DNA of 64,000 nucleotides from Enoplosus armatus (taxonomy: Eukaryota; Chordata; Actinopteri; Centrarchiformes; Enoplosidae), in NCBI RefSeq assembly GCF_043641665.1, contig NC_092193.1, positions 19,370,946 to 19,434,945 of the forward strand, written 5' to 3'. The translations under genes and the position numbers were made by a program. The notes below the pieces were generated by a model. The model was given only the letters and a program-made list of their open reading frames with translations, made no database searches and had not been told where the DNA came from. Of the stretch, positions 34,521 to 45,379 are shown in pieces (position 1 is the first letter of the stretch; each line of letters starts with the position of its first letter).

Positions 34521-36405
34521 TATGTTGTATTTGACAAATGCATGTGCCCACACACTCCAGCACATGCCTGATGCCACAGAAGTTTCTGTAGGAAACAAGG
34601 AGGAAAAGAAAGAGAAAGGGAAAAAGAGAGGGAGAGTGCTGCAGTGGCAGACTCAATCCGTCATGCAGGATTACAGTGTAAGCTTCTCCACGGCCATAGA
34701 TGTGGTTTTTATGGGAGAAACACAGGGCTTTTCTAAAGGCAGCTGCCCCTGCTATCCCCGCTCCATATTAGAGACAAAGGCAGAGGGCGGAGGAGGGTGG
34801 AGGGGAGTCTTCCCCTGCGGTCTTCGCTGTCTGATGGCTGCTATCTCCATCCCAGACGCAGGAAAAAAGGGGGTTTCCAGGGGACAGGTTGGAGGGCAAC
34901 CTCGGCTCGCAACTCGGTGCCCTCATACGCTGGAGGTGGGATCATTACCGCACCTACGCCGAGGAAGAGGTGACCTTGGAAGGCGACAAGAGACTCGCAG
35001 CTCTGTTTCTTTTGGAGATTGGGATTGGTGTGTATTTGAGAGGATATTTCTGCTTGTGTGTGTTTTGTAGTGTGCGTCTGTGCGTGAATCAGCCCTCCAC
35101 GTCTTAAACGGAATTTATAGGCCCAGTGCTGGAGTGGCGCCAGAACATCCCAAACATTACACAGCATGAATGTGCCCCGCAGAAAAAAATCGCCCTGAAA
35201 ATATAACACTGCCAAACTTTGATCTCCTGCATCGCCCTGCAACACACCACGGAGACAGCTTGGAAATCTTCCCTCAGCATACACCCACGGCCTTGTTGTA
35301 CTTCTCTGAACTAGCATGGAAAAGGGTACTAATAAAAACAACGCTGCCACAAATATAGTTGGAAAGTATAAAAAAAGGGAGGATAGTGAACTGCTTGCCC
35401 ACGTAGCAGAGGCTGTCGTTTCAGCTGACGAGTGCCCCGCTGAAGAGGAAACAACTGCTGCACTGCTGATGCTTCACTGGATGTTGCACAACATCTTGCT
35501 GCACAAAGCACTCAGTTTTAATTTCCACATCCTTTATCCGATCCTCACCCAAGGTGGCCCCGCGCTGTAACCTGCCAGAGATAGCGACTTAAACATGCTG
35601 CAATCTGCTCTGTCTCCCTGAGCCACTGGAAAATAAACAAAACAACAAACTGACCCAAATACGGAGAGACAAAAGCGAAATGAATTTGCGATTGGGGCGA
35701 CGTCATTAGAATTACAAAAATATACTGTCAGATATGGTGCAGAAGCAGGAGAAGACCGAGGGAGCATGAAAGTCATGGGGGGGGGGTGGGGTGGGGGGTA
35801 TGCTAATAAGGTTGGGACTTCAACGAGGGGGATTAAAAGCTGTGACAGTACAGGCTTCCAGGCCCACGTGTTCACACAACGTTCAACCAGCGCAGCAGAG
35901 GCGTGAATGCAGCAGGCTACGATAAGGCAGCAGGACACAACAACATCCTTGGGATAGATGGTTCTGACAAAACACAGATAAAGACTCTGTGTGAGCAAGT
36001 GGAGTACTTTGTTCTACTTTAAGACCTCCACGGGTCTTAAAGTGGGAGCCAGGGGACTTAAGCGAAATATATCATTTAATAAATGAATTATATGGATGAA
36101 TATTATGTATCGTATCGTGTAGCATATCCCAAGTTTTTTGGATCCTGACTCCTTAGCTGAATTTCTATGGGATGTGAGCTATTCAATCAAAGAGTGATTT
36201 TCCCTTCTTGGACAATTGCATTTGGATGAATTTTAGAGGCCTCTTGGATTCATCCTGTGGTCCCAACTCACAGACTGGGGGGCCACTGGCATACTGTGTA
36301 TTCTGAAATCGAAGGCTGGGCTGTGGTGCAATGCTTTTCAAAAACCAGTTCGGGTTCAGAGGGAAGGTGACTCCAAACTGAAGCTATGTCTTCCTGTTGG
36401 CTTTC

Positions 36406-36987
36406 AGCCATGCTAGCAGCAGGGCTCTGGAGATGGAAATGTCAGTCTGTCGTAAGTGAGTAAATCAGTCCACTACTTTGGTCCGAACTGAAATATATGG
36501 ACAAGTAATGGATGGATAACCATCAATCTTTGCACAGACATTCATGGTCCCCAGAAGAAGAATCACTGACTTTGGCGATCTCCTGACTTTTCATCTAGTA
36601 CCACCAGCAGGTTAAAATAGTCAATTATCCAGTAAAACAACTCCACATCTACAAGATCCGTTGGCAAACATTTTTTAAATGATATTTGCTCCCACTTTTA
36701 ATAATCAACACGGTCTCGGAACATATGAGACATATTGGTTTTGAACTGCCCGAACATGTAAGAACTTCATCTACTTTTCTCTTTTTAGAGCAAGGCATGC
36801 CGCGTATGTTCCGCACACCTGGCCAATCGCTGTGTGAAGAGGATGTACCTGTCAGATTGTTGATTTCTGAAAGTTACATAAATTGTTGGACGCAGCCCTC
36901 CCCCACTTAGATGCTGGAAAGGTGCAGGAGACACTGATGCCTTAAATACAGCCTCACATAGTAGCCAGCGTGGCTGTAGACTTCTTA
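36406..36987 (+). repeat. MITE-like teleost repeat with inverted ends
   Basis: The left part (36406-36620) contains AGCCATGCTAGCAGC, CACTACTTTGGTCCGAACTG, GACTTTGGCGATCTCCTGAC and TTTCATCTAGTACCACCAGC. The right end (36947-36987) reads TACAGCCTCACATAGTAGCC then AGCGTGGCTGTAGAC. CAGCCATGCTAGC at the left matches CAGCCACGCTGGC in the reverse complement of the right end, so the ends are inverted. The middle is diverged. It is the same family as 31600-32035. Confidence 0.6.
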
Positions 36988-38271
36988 CAGAGCCTGGTAG
37001 GCAACTATGTGTTAAACACGTTTTATACCTGTGTAGATCTCTCAATATTTGTCAAGTTTGCAGTTTGCATTTTAAAATATATACCAAATATACACAGAAA
37101 TATATAAAAAATCCACATCACCACCAAACACTTTCTCTGATTCAGAAACCTCCCTCAGATGCTACCACAAACTGAACAAATGTCATCGTCAGAATATTAC
37201 ACACCTGTTTACAACACAACTCGCCCATTCAGGGAATAGCAGTACAAAGCAAAACCCTGAACACCTGTGGAGGACACACTCAGAGAAAGTTCTTGGTGCA
37301 CAGCAGAGAGTTATTGATTCTATCAGACGGCCATTAAAAGTAAGACTGCTCGATCGTGACTCTTTTCACACGCCGCCTGCCTGGATGGGAGATAAACATG
37401 GAAAAGATCCTTAAATGTGAATTGCAGAGAGAATGGGGCCGATTAAGGTGGAATATTGAGTGTCATTAGTCACTGCTATTCTACGGCGTGCCATCTCCTT
37501 TCCGGCAATGCATCACATATTATTACTGACAACCTTGGGTGTGTTGTGTTTATTCATCTCTGAAGCGAACCACTCCCACCTCCCCGTGCCCTCTTCACCA
37601 GCCTCTTGTCCAGCCTCTCGAAAGGAACACCCTTGAACGGGGCAGGGGTAGTGGGAAAGAGTGTCATGAATTAAACCTCAGACAAAACATCTTCTGCTGT
37701 GCAGTAAAACGCCTCCTTCCCCAATAAAGGACCAACTTCGTTAACCTGATCTATGATGCTTGTGGCTCTTCCGAGATGATGGGTGAGCGTACTCTGAGCT
37801 TATGCCAAAAGCCTCTTTTACTAGGTAACTTTCTTACAATCTTTCTCTGACAGCTTGCATGAAAAATTCTGTCCTTTCTCATTCACATCTTGATACACAC
37901 TTACACATACTATTCACACACACACACACACACAGCTTCAGGGAGACAAAGTCCATCTGCAAATCCCGAGGACTTTTGCTGAAATGTCAGCCAGTGTGTT
38001 GAAAGGATCAGATAGCGTTTTGATGTTGCACATGCAGTCAGGCGGAAGAGAGACAGGCTTGATAGGCATCAGGTGTAATTTTGGTAACTGCTGTGGCAGC
38101 TGATGACTCACCATTCAGAAAACGCAGGCTGAGCACCTACCTAGAAAGACATTGGCTCAAACTAGATACACAAAAGACATCCCCTGACCTTTGTGCATGA
38201 AGATCATTGAAGCTGATCAGCTCCTTCAACTTCTCAGTGGACAAACAGTACACGGGGGCCTAAAGGTGTAG
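36988..38271. other. Non-coding stretch
   Basis: Nothing gene-like is seen. It contains a short (CA)n at about 37915-37934. Confidence 0.6.
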
Positions 38272-38283
38272 AGATGTCAGATG
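38272..38283. repeat. SINE target-site duplication (left copy)
   Basis: AGATGTCAGATG, identical to 38480-38491 on the other side of the SINE. Confidence 0.9.
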
Positions 38284-38479
38284 ATTTAATCTTGTTTTTT
38301 TTTGGCATTTAGCTTTATTTGACAGGACAGTAGAGAGAGGGACAGGAGAGGCATGGGAGAGGGAGAGGGGATGACATGCAACAAAGGGCCCCCACCGGAG
38401 TCGAAACCGGGCCGCTGCGTTAAGGACTCAGCCTTGACATGTGGTACGCGCTCGACCCGGCGAGCTACCGGAGCGCCCA
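38284..38479 (-). mobile_element. tRNA-derived SINE, minus orientation
   Basis: Read on the minus strand, the element starts GGGCGCTCCGGTAGCTCGCC, with A-box-like TAGCTCGCCGGG. It continues to a B-box-like GGTTTCGACTCC, then a body containing GTTGCATGTCATCCCCTCTC and CTGTCCTGTCAAATAAAGC, and ends in an A-rich tail (38291-38299 as T on the + strand). The 12-base direct duplications AGATGTCAGATG flank it exactly, which proves insertion by target-primed retrotransposition. This SINE type is common in percomorph fishes. The 64-codon open frame inside it is not a gene. Confidence 0.92.
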
Positions 38480-38491
38480 AGATGTCAGATG
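38480..38491. repeat. SINE target-site duplication (right copy)
   Basis: AGATGTCAGATG, identical to 38272-38283. Confidence 0.9.
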
Positions 38492-38940
38492 TTGTTATAG
38501 TTCAGTAACATAGCAATCATTTTTGACGGCCATATGATGTAGTCAGAAGCAGGATCATCCACCCTGAAGAGAACATTATCTTTTATTTTTTTTATTTAAG
38601 GACAAGATTTCACCTCAGCACATAAAAATGACTCCTGTGACTATATTTGAGATAAAATCAACTTTATTGATACTGTTTTATGTAAAATACAGCATCCATA
38701 ATAGATATAACCGCATCGAATTTAAAGTTAAATTAGTCAAGATATTTATATTTGTTTCTTAGCTGCTCCAGCTAACTCAAGAGCTGAGACGAAGCTGAAC
38801 TGATGACTAAGGGCGGGAACACACAATTATAGATTTGTACGTCATGACTGTTGGGACAAAGTTGGGCCGAGCCCATTCCACTCTGGGCTAGTTGGTGCTT
38901 ACAGCCGGCAGATAAAATCATGTTTGATTGTTGACATCCA

Positions 38941-39022
38941 GCCTCTCGCCCAATGTCAGCTGGGATCAGCTCCAGTCCCCCTCGACCCTCTAAGGATAAG
39001 CTGCTATAGATAATGGATGGAT
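38941..39022 (+). repeat. Teleost LINE/SINE 3' tail fragment
   Basis: GCCTCTCGCCCAATGTCAGC, TGGGATCAGCTCCAGTCCCC, CTCGACCCTCTAAGGATAAG and ATAATGGATGGAT follow the landmarks of a fish retroelement 3' end. This type usually finishes in a GGATAAGCGG ... AATGGATGG tail. The 9362-9535 fragment is the same family reversed. Confidence 0.75.
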
Positions 39023-39335
39023 TTTTATGACTGGATTTGGAATCATTGACTTCACATAGTGGGAGATAATGGGGATGCACCAACACGATTCGGTTGATCA
39101 GTATCAGCCCATATGCAGACCTTATTAAACGAATCAGGTATCAGCAATAACATTCCAATGAGCAAATACATGCAGCATTATTAAATTGACTTATGGTTGC
39201 TTACTCCAAACTGATCTCGCTGTCTCTGAAACCCAGTCAGCTGGTCAGAAATCTAGGTTTATTTGCAAAGTTAAATCCATCTTGTCTCAGTCAGACGCTG
39301 AAAAACCGATTCAATATGGCACAGACGTCCACTTG

Positions 39336-39450
39336 GACTCAACGATGAACTGATTCGGATTTGGTGGTTGTCAAAGGTCAGAGGTCAAGGTCAGTGGGAC
39401 CTCAAAATGACCTAGACAAACACCTTTTTGGCCATAACACGATGAGTAAA
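39336..39450 (+). repeat. Teleost interspersed repeat fragment
   Basis: TTGGTGGTTGTCAAAGGTCA, GAGGTCAAGGTCAGTGGGAC, CTCAAAATGACC and TTTTTGGCCATAACACGA match a common fish repeat. It is truncated at both sides. Confidence 0.65.
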
Positions 39451-42400
39451 CAATAACTAGCACAGTACGGGGTTTCCTCCATCCCGAGCTAATCGTGATC
39501 CTATGAGTGAGTGAATGAGTTTCACCTACAGCTCATAGAGAGGCTTTGCATCCAAAAATGCCAGGAGAAAACAAAAGCACCACATTTTGTGTAACTATTG
39601 TAATCAAGTTCATGTGTACCTGTTTAGCCAACACATCTATGATAATAAAAATACACCTTTTATTCAGTTCCTCCTAAGTATTCACTGCATATATTATATG
39701 AGTCTGGACAGACAAGGATGTAAACTGCAACTTGACTGGTTGACAGAGGCATACTACCGCGGGCGGTAATTCTTTGCCTTTTCCACTCAAACTGTTTTTG
39801 ATGGATGTCGATTTCTGTTTTGGTACAGGAACATCCAAGTATTGGCATTCTCACTGGATTTCAGTGACATGAATCTAATCAGAGTTTATTGAGTGCTGAG
39901 TGTGTTGTATGTGTGTTGTGTCTGTAGATGTTGGCTGGAATAGTTGTTATTTGGGGGCTGTCTAGTCTTCAATAGTTTTATGGTCTGTTTTCAGCTTTAC
40001 TGTTTACCATGCTACAGTTGTTAGTAAAGAGACAATTTAGAGTAAAATGAACTAGTTTTGTGTATATAGTGTTTCATTGCTTACAGCAAACCCTTGGTAT
40101 GGTATGAATTTCTGCCTTAATATATACACTCTGCTACTCATGCATAATTTATACATTTTTAAAAGGCATGAATGATGAGCAGAATTTAGCAGTAAATCAC
40201 AGGCGTTCAGTGGGTCAGCGCTGTCACTGTTGGTATATCCACACATTCTTAGCCAGCACTTTACCTTACGACCAGACAAATCAGACTGAGAACTACTTGA
40301 ACCCTTGCCAAGGCAGTAAAATATGGGCCACAAATGTTGTCCCTGTCTTGACCTACTGGCACGTCTCCTGGCATTGTGATCCTCTGGACTGTCTCCTGTC
40401 AGGATTTATTTGATCTTTATGGCACCTCTCACATTTTATATACTGTAGCCTAAGATAAAGCAGCAGCAGAGGAGCTCGCGTTTGCAGTACATAGTGGGGC
40501 TGAGACCAGTTGCACCAGCTCTCCGTAAGTTCAAACTTCTCCTGGTTCTAACATAGGTGGTTACTAAGTGGAAATGTATGCATCCCTAAATTAAAAGAGG
40601 CTGCACCACACACACTTAGCTAGAGTTGTTACTAAATTACTGCAAAGTGTAACTGTGGCATAGCTAACGGAAACCACAGACAAAACGTACGTTAACTTGC
40701 TATTACATGACCCGTTTGGAGTTATTGTGGAATATGGTCGACACAGCTGACTTGGCCCTTTATAGAATGCTGTTTAAAAATGAGGTAAAATTACATTTTA
40801 AATAATTACATTTCCCAAAATAATAAATAACATAATCACAAAATGTTGTGCCAACAACATGACCAAATAACATCAACAGGGTTAGCATAACCAGATACCT
40901 CATACTAAACCACACCAATACTACTAATTCTAAGACATTTTTAATCCAGTTTCAATGGTGCAATCCGATTTAGTACATTTTAAAACTAGCTAGTCGGTAC
41001 GAAGAACGTGGATGGATTCACAAATAGGTGGTTCGGCCCAATCCTGTATCTTACTGTAGAAATTGCGTTCAACAAGAGTGAACTCTCACATCTCTTGTGT
41101 TTGCTGTTTTCAGTGCACATACTGTATTTTGAAATGTTCTTGCTGGATGTTCTACAAGCCTCTGACTCTTGCCTTTTAATGTAACCCCATTGATCTAGCT
41201 GAAAGCCAAGCAAATCCAAAGCCCCCTGTCGCCGCTCTGTTACACTGAGTCTTTTTAGTCTTAATCTCACCAATAGGCAAACAGCCACTCATAAGCGGAC
41301 TGAATTTCACAGCTCTTACACCATGCGAAACTGTAAATTCATCCCACTGTTTTTTTTACTGTAAAGCGGGCGCTGTCACATTGTTTAGCTGCTGTTGTCC
41401 CTCCCCTCATCCTCCACAAACCTCCAGCCTCTGGGGAATCATCTTATGTCCATAGGCTAGCTCTATGTGCTCTCCCAAGGGAGGTTAGCAACTGCTGTCA
41501 GTATCTCAGTAAAGCAGAGATAGAGACAAGACTGGGGACACAGGTGAAGAAGGTATACATACATTAACAGACGGAAGCTCCTGCTGTTTTTCACCTCCTC
41601 ACACACTGACAGGTCTGCTTTTATCTGCCAAGGTTCAAGGACGGAGCTGCTTTACGGCGCTTTGCACAAAACTACCCGGCCAGTCTTCCAAGGAGGACCC
41701 GGCCCCCCCTCCTGCTGCCGCCCCTCTACACCTCCCATCCTCCATGCTTACACACCCACCAAACCACCCTTCTTTACCGTCTCTTTTCTGGAGCTCACCT
41801 TTGTTACTCCATGCATAATTCTTTTTGGGTGGCTGCTTTTCCTCTTCCCTCCTGGTGCGAGGGAGCGCTCCCTTTCTTCTCTCTGACTTCACTGCGTCCA
41901 GAAGGGCAGTCCCCAGAGCTTTCTTTATGTTTCTTGAGCACAGTACAGTGGTAAGAGGAGGATTTCTGTGTGCGTTCGGGTATGTGTGGAGGATTCAGGT
42001 TTATGTGTGTGTGTCTTCATGAATTTCATGAACACACACAGTTTGAGGAGTTGCATGAACGTGGCTTTGTGAGTCCAGGAATTGTTTTTTTTCTATGCAT
42101 TTTTTCATGTGCAAATAAATAAATAAATGTCTTTTCTGCAGAATGTTTTGTCAACAGGGCTTGAAGTTACACAGCATGCGTGTGTTTGTTCATTGTTGTG
42201 GAGAGGGCGCACATGGGCGTGCTGCTGCTGTGGCGGCGCATTTCGTGGTGCGTTTGCCAGTTCGACGGGAGGGTTACGGAGAGAAAAAGAAGATAGACAG
42301 GAAGCGAGGAGGTGAATCTTAATAAAACTTTTGGTCTCGTTAAGTTGGCGACAGTTTGCAATCGATGGCGAGGATCTGCCTCCAATACTAACGAGCCAAA

Positions 42401-44113
42401 AGATCATTTGAATTTTAGGTGGAATGGGACCAGTAAGGGGGAATTAATTAAGATATTTATGGCCCCAATTAATCAGGTCAATGAGAAACTTGCTGTAGGT
42501 GTACAGAACTTACAAAGTAAGTCCACTACAGTTGGAATCACATGATTTTAAACCCTTTGAGAATATACTTACTATACATTTTCTAAAACTCTAATTAGGA
42601 AGTGAGAGCGTCCTGGAGTTACCAACTGTATCAGCCTATTATCTCTATTTACACCACTAGAAGTCACGGTACCGTATGTAAAGGCTACAGGTGAAATCCC
42701 CATCCTGATCCTTGCTGGTTCCACAAGGATGAAAACAACAATCTCGCCGTATTACATTATATAAAACTCTAATGAGGAAATATGAGCTCCCTTGTGCTTC
42801 AAACCGGAGCACCCAATTATCTTCACTTACTGCTGCACAGACCGATGCACCCAGGGTAATGGCATAACAATAGCTCTCCCCAAAGGTGCCCGGCACAATG
42901 TGAAAGGCTGTGCCACAGATCAATACGTTACAGAAGAGCCTTAACTCTGTTCTGAGTGAAATTTCGGCCTTGAAAATGGTGTAAAAGATAAAAGAATCGG
43001 AGAATAAAGGCGCTTTTAGTCCAACCGTGGTGCTTCAAAGAAAACCTCACATTGACAAAACGTTCCACACGCAAACGTTGGAAATTTGTGTTCAGCTGGC
43101 GACAGCGCCATGTTGATATTCTGCACCGCATCCTGCCACCTGCCCCAGGCTTGTTAACAAGGTGCCTGTAGCAATGATTGCCTGGCCATCAAACTCCCAG
43201 CTGATAAGTTCCTCTGGGAGGGAGAGGAGCTCTGTCATTGAATTCACCCCGATCGCCTCCCCATGCTGTACATTCGAGATAACATGCAGCCAAACCCAGC
43301 CTCACATCCTCTATAATAGCCTCTGTGACGTTTATATATAACTTATTCTGTAAAATCTCCCGTATTTTGCCATTAGTCTCATGTAACTACTGGATATATC
43401 CTGTTAGCCGCATTTTATGATTTTGATGACTAGATTTATACGCACAATTATGGTGCTGTGGCCTGTCATCAAGATGGTAGCCAGCGAGGCACCTGTCACT
43501 TCCAATGTGGCAAGGCCGAGGAAGGAGATTGGCTGATTGACTGAAGCCTCAGAGTGCACAGAGGGTGAGGGACGAAGTGACAGGCCTGTGATTGACACAG
43601 ATGATAGAGAGGAAAAAAAGAGGATAGGCGCGAGCAGCGAGCAAGAGGACAGGATACTAAAACAATAGCGAGTTAAAGAGAGGGGATAGCTGGAGATTTA
43701 GGGAGATAGATAGGCTGAGGAAGAGACAGGTGGTGAGTGGGAGAGGTGGGAAAAGAGAGCGCGGAGGAGGGGGAGGGGTGGATAATCTTTTTTTTTTCCT
43801 GCACTGTTCATCAAAAGCGTTCGCTTAGAGGAAGAGAGACTGAGAGAGAGGAGGCTGAGGACGTTGAGGAGAAGATGAGAGAGAAAGGGTAGAAAAGTAT
43901 TCCAGGAGGAACGTCCCAACTTCAGTCATGCCCCAGTGAATGTGCTGACAGGGTCTGACTGCGCCACAGCGGAGCAAGTGTCATACACCCAGACAAACCG
44001 CACCATGCTGCACAGGACGAGATGAAACTGGCACTACTTAACCCGTAGCACATAAGTTTCAACATTAAAAAGCAGTTTTACAGAGTTTGCTAGTCTTGTC
44101 CACAGGAAAATGT
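39451..44113. other. Non-coding stretch
   Basis: No gene is recognised. Moderately AT-rich unique sequence is followed by a purine-rich block at about 43560-43900. The proline-rich frame at about 41662-41886 and the frame opposite it overlap and are not supported by any motif. Confidence 0.6.
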
Positions 44114-44290
44114 AATTTAAAGGGACACTACATCGATTTTACACGTAAAAAAATGATGTCGTCTGGGGGTTTCCTGAGCTTGTGGTTTAAATTTTGTAAC
44201 AGCCAGCTAGTGTTATGAACTTGAAACGTGGAGTTTGAAAGGTGGGCATTTACCATCCCGGGGGGCATCGCTGGAGCGCCCCTTTAAATT
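44114..44290. mobile_element. Small MITE-like element with 24-bp inverted ends
   Basis: AATTTAAAGGGACACTACAT plus CGAT (44114-44137) matches the reverse complement of 44267-44290 (AATTTAAAGGGGCGCTCCAG plus CGAT) at 20 of 24 positions. The 177-base element has no open frame and begins like a fish repeat worded aaaggg...ccgattttacac. Confidence 0.55.
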
Positions 44291-44692
44291 GTAGTTTTCC
44301 GAATTACACATGCACATGCCTGTCTTTTTCTGCTCACATAGTGGTGATAAAAAAGGTTTTTATGTTAATGAAATCTGGCAAATAGTCACATCACTGACTT
44401 GTCAGATGCGTAGGCTGACGTTACTAAAATACTACTATATGCCCGCTCTTATCTTAAAACAAGCACACTGATTGATATCTGACATTTTGATTGGGCGTAG
44501 GATTTCCATTTGAGGGTTGCGTGCACGCTGAGAGCGTTAGTCAGACTCGTGAGAGCCGAGGAACCTTTTACATTGCTCAAGGCGCCGTGTACAACAAAGG
44601 GCATCTGCATCTATGGCATGCATCTGTATTGACATTCTAACAGCCTGATCAAAGCACAATATTAATCCAGCTAATTAATCGTGCATCAAAGT

Positions 44693-44714
44693 GATATGAA
44701 GCTAGCTTCATATC
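44693..44714. repeat. Perfect 22-bp palindrome
   Basis: GATATGAAGCT is followed at once by its reverse complement AGCTTCATATC with no spacer. Confidence 0.9.
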
Positions 44715-45105
44715 GTCGCTGGTCCCTTTTTGCAGCGCAGTCAGAAATCCTTGACAGTTGCTCCCATTAGTAAATGCTCAGAGCGTTTTCTAATAGTGTT
44801 ATACTATCTTTTTCCATGTAGAATAGTATGATGATAACTTTGTCCCTGTCTATCTAATAGATGTGAGAAAAAACACTTGGGTCATTATGAAGGTATAAAT
44901 GGATGTGTGTTCTGGGCCTTAAAAGCCCTCTGTGCTTGTGAAAATGTGATTGCTGCTCTGTTAAAAGGTCTGTCCTGCCTGTCTGTGAGCTCTCCTACCT
45001 GTCTACGCTGCTCCACTTTTAATTAACGCAGTGCAATGATTAAAGTTTTAACTTAATTATCTTTATCTTTTCTCTCAGGGTGTTCAGCCCTCCGTGGGAA
45101 ACTGA

Positions 45106-45159
45106 ATGAGACGCTTCGCAAGAGGAGTGGGAAAAAACCAGCAGAGAGAGGCTCGGTGA
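45106..45159 (+). other. Upstream ORF in the cadherin leader
   Basis: ATG at 45106 opens 17 codons ending in TGA at 45157-45159. It is only relevant if the leader exon is transcribed as inferred. Confidence 0.4.
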
Positions 45160-45276
45160 GATAGAGGAGGATATTAGGCACAGAGGGAAAAAAAAGAAAG
45201 AGGGGAGAAGGAGTGAGTGACACCTGCCCTCCAGCTCAGTGTGAAGGGCACCGAATGAGAGAGTGAGAGGAGGGGC

Positions 45277-45339
45277 ATGAAAAGAGGGGGAAACAGAAGA
45301 GAGAATGAAGACAGCCAGAAAACAAGGCCTGCCTCATAG
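45277..45339 (+). other. Upstream ORF in the cadherin leader
   Basis: ATG at 45277 opens 20 codons ending in TAG at 45337-45339. It overlaps, in another frame, the 17-codon frame at 45305-45358. Confidence 0.4.
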
Positions 45340-45358
45340 CAAACCTCGCGCAAATTAG
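45305..45358 (+). other. Upstream ORF in the cadherin leader
   Basis: ATG at 45305 opens 17 codons ending in TAG at 45356-45358, 21 bases before the main ATG. Confidence 0.4.
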
Positions 45359-45379
45359 GACATCTCGCCGCAAGACAAG

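Larger units (their letters stand above)
32036..36405. other. Non-coding stretch with a long purine tract
   Basis: No gene is recognised. It includes the GA-rich block listed separately, (CA)n at 34495-34520, an AAC-repeat at about 33960-33980 and a perfect 11-bp hairpin at 36016-36043. A G-rich run lies at about 35778-35798. The 260-codon minus-strand frame at 33281-34063 is a serine/leucine artefact of the purine tract. Confidence 0.6.
45079..45379 (+). other. cdh24: Probable 5' UTR part of the first coding cadherin exon
   Basis: A strong acceptor (TTTATCTTTTCTCTCAG, AG at 45077-45078) lies 301 bases before the cadherin ATG. Type II cadherin genes commonly have non-coding 5' exon(s), so an upstream intron is expected. 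The leader is purine-rich and contains four upstream ATGs, each opening a short frame that closes before the main start (45106-45159, 45255-45266, 45277-45339 and 45305-45358). The upstream exon itself has not been identified. Confidence 0.6.

Noticed and set aside
34438..35070. 210-codon + frame
   Set aside because: Begins in a CA repeat, lacks any recognised motif and overlaps an opposite-strand frame of similar length; no splice or start support.
38286..38480. 64-codon minus-strand frame
   Set aside because: It is the translated tRNA-derived SINE.
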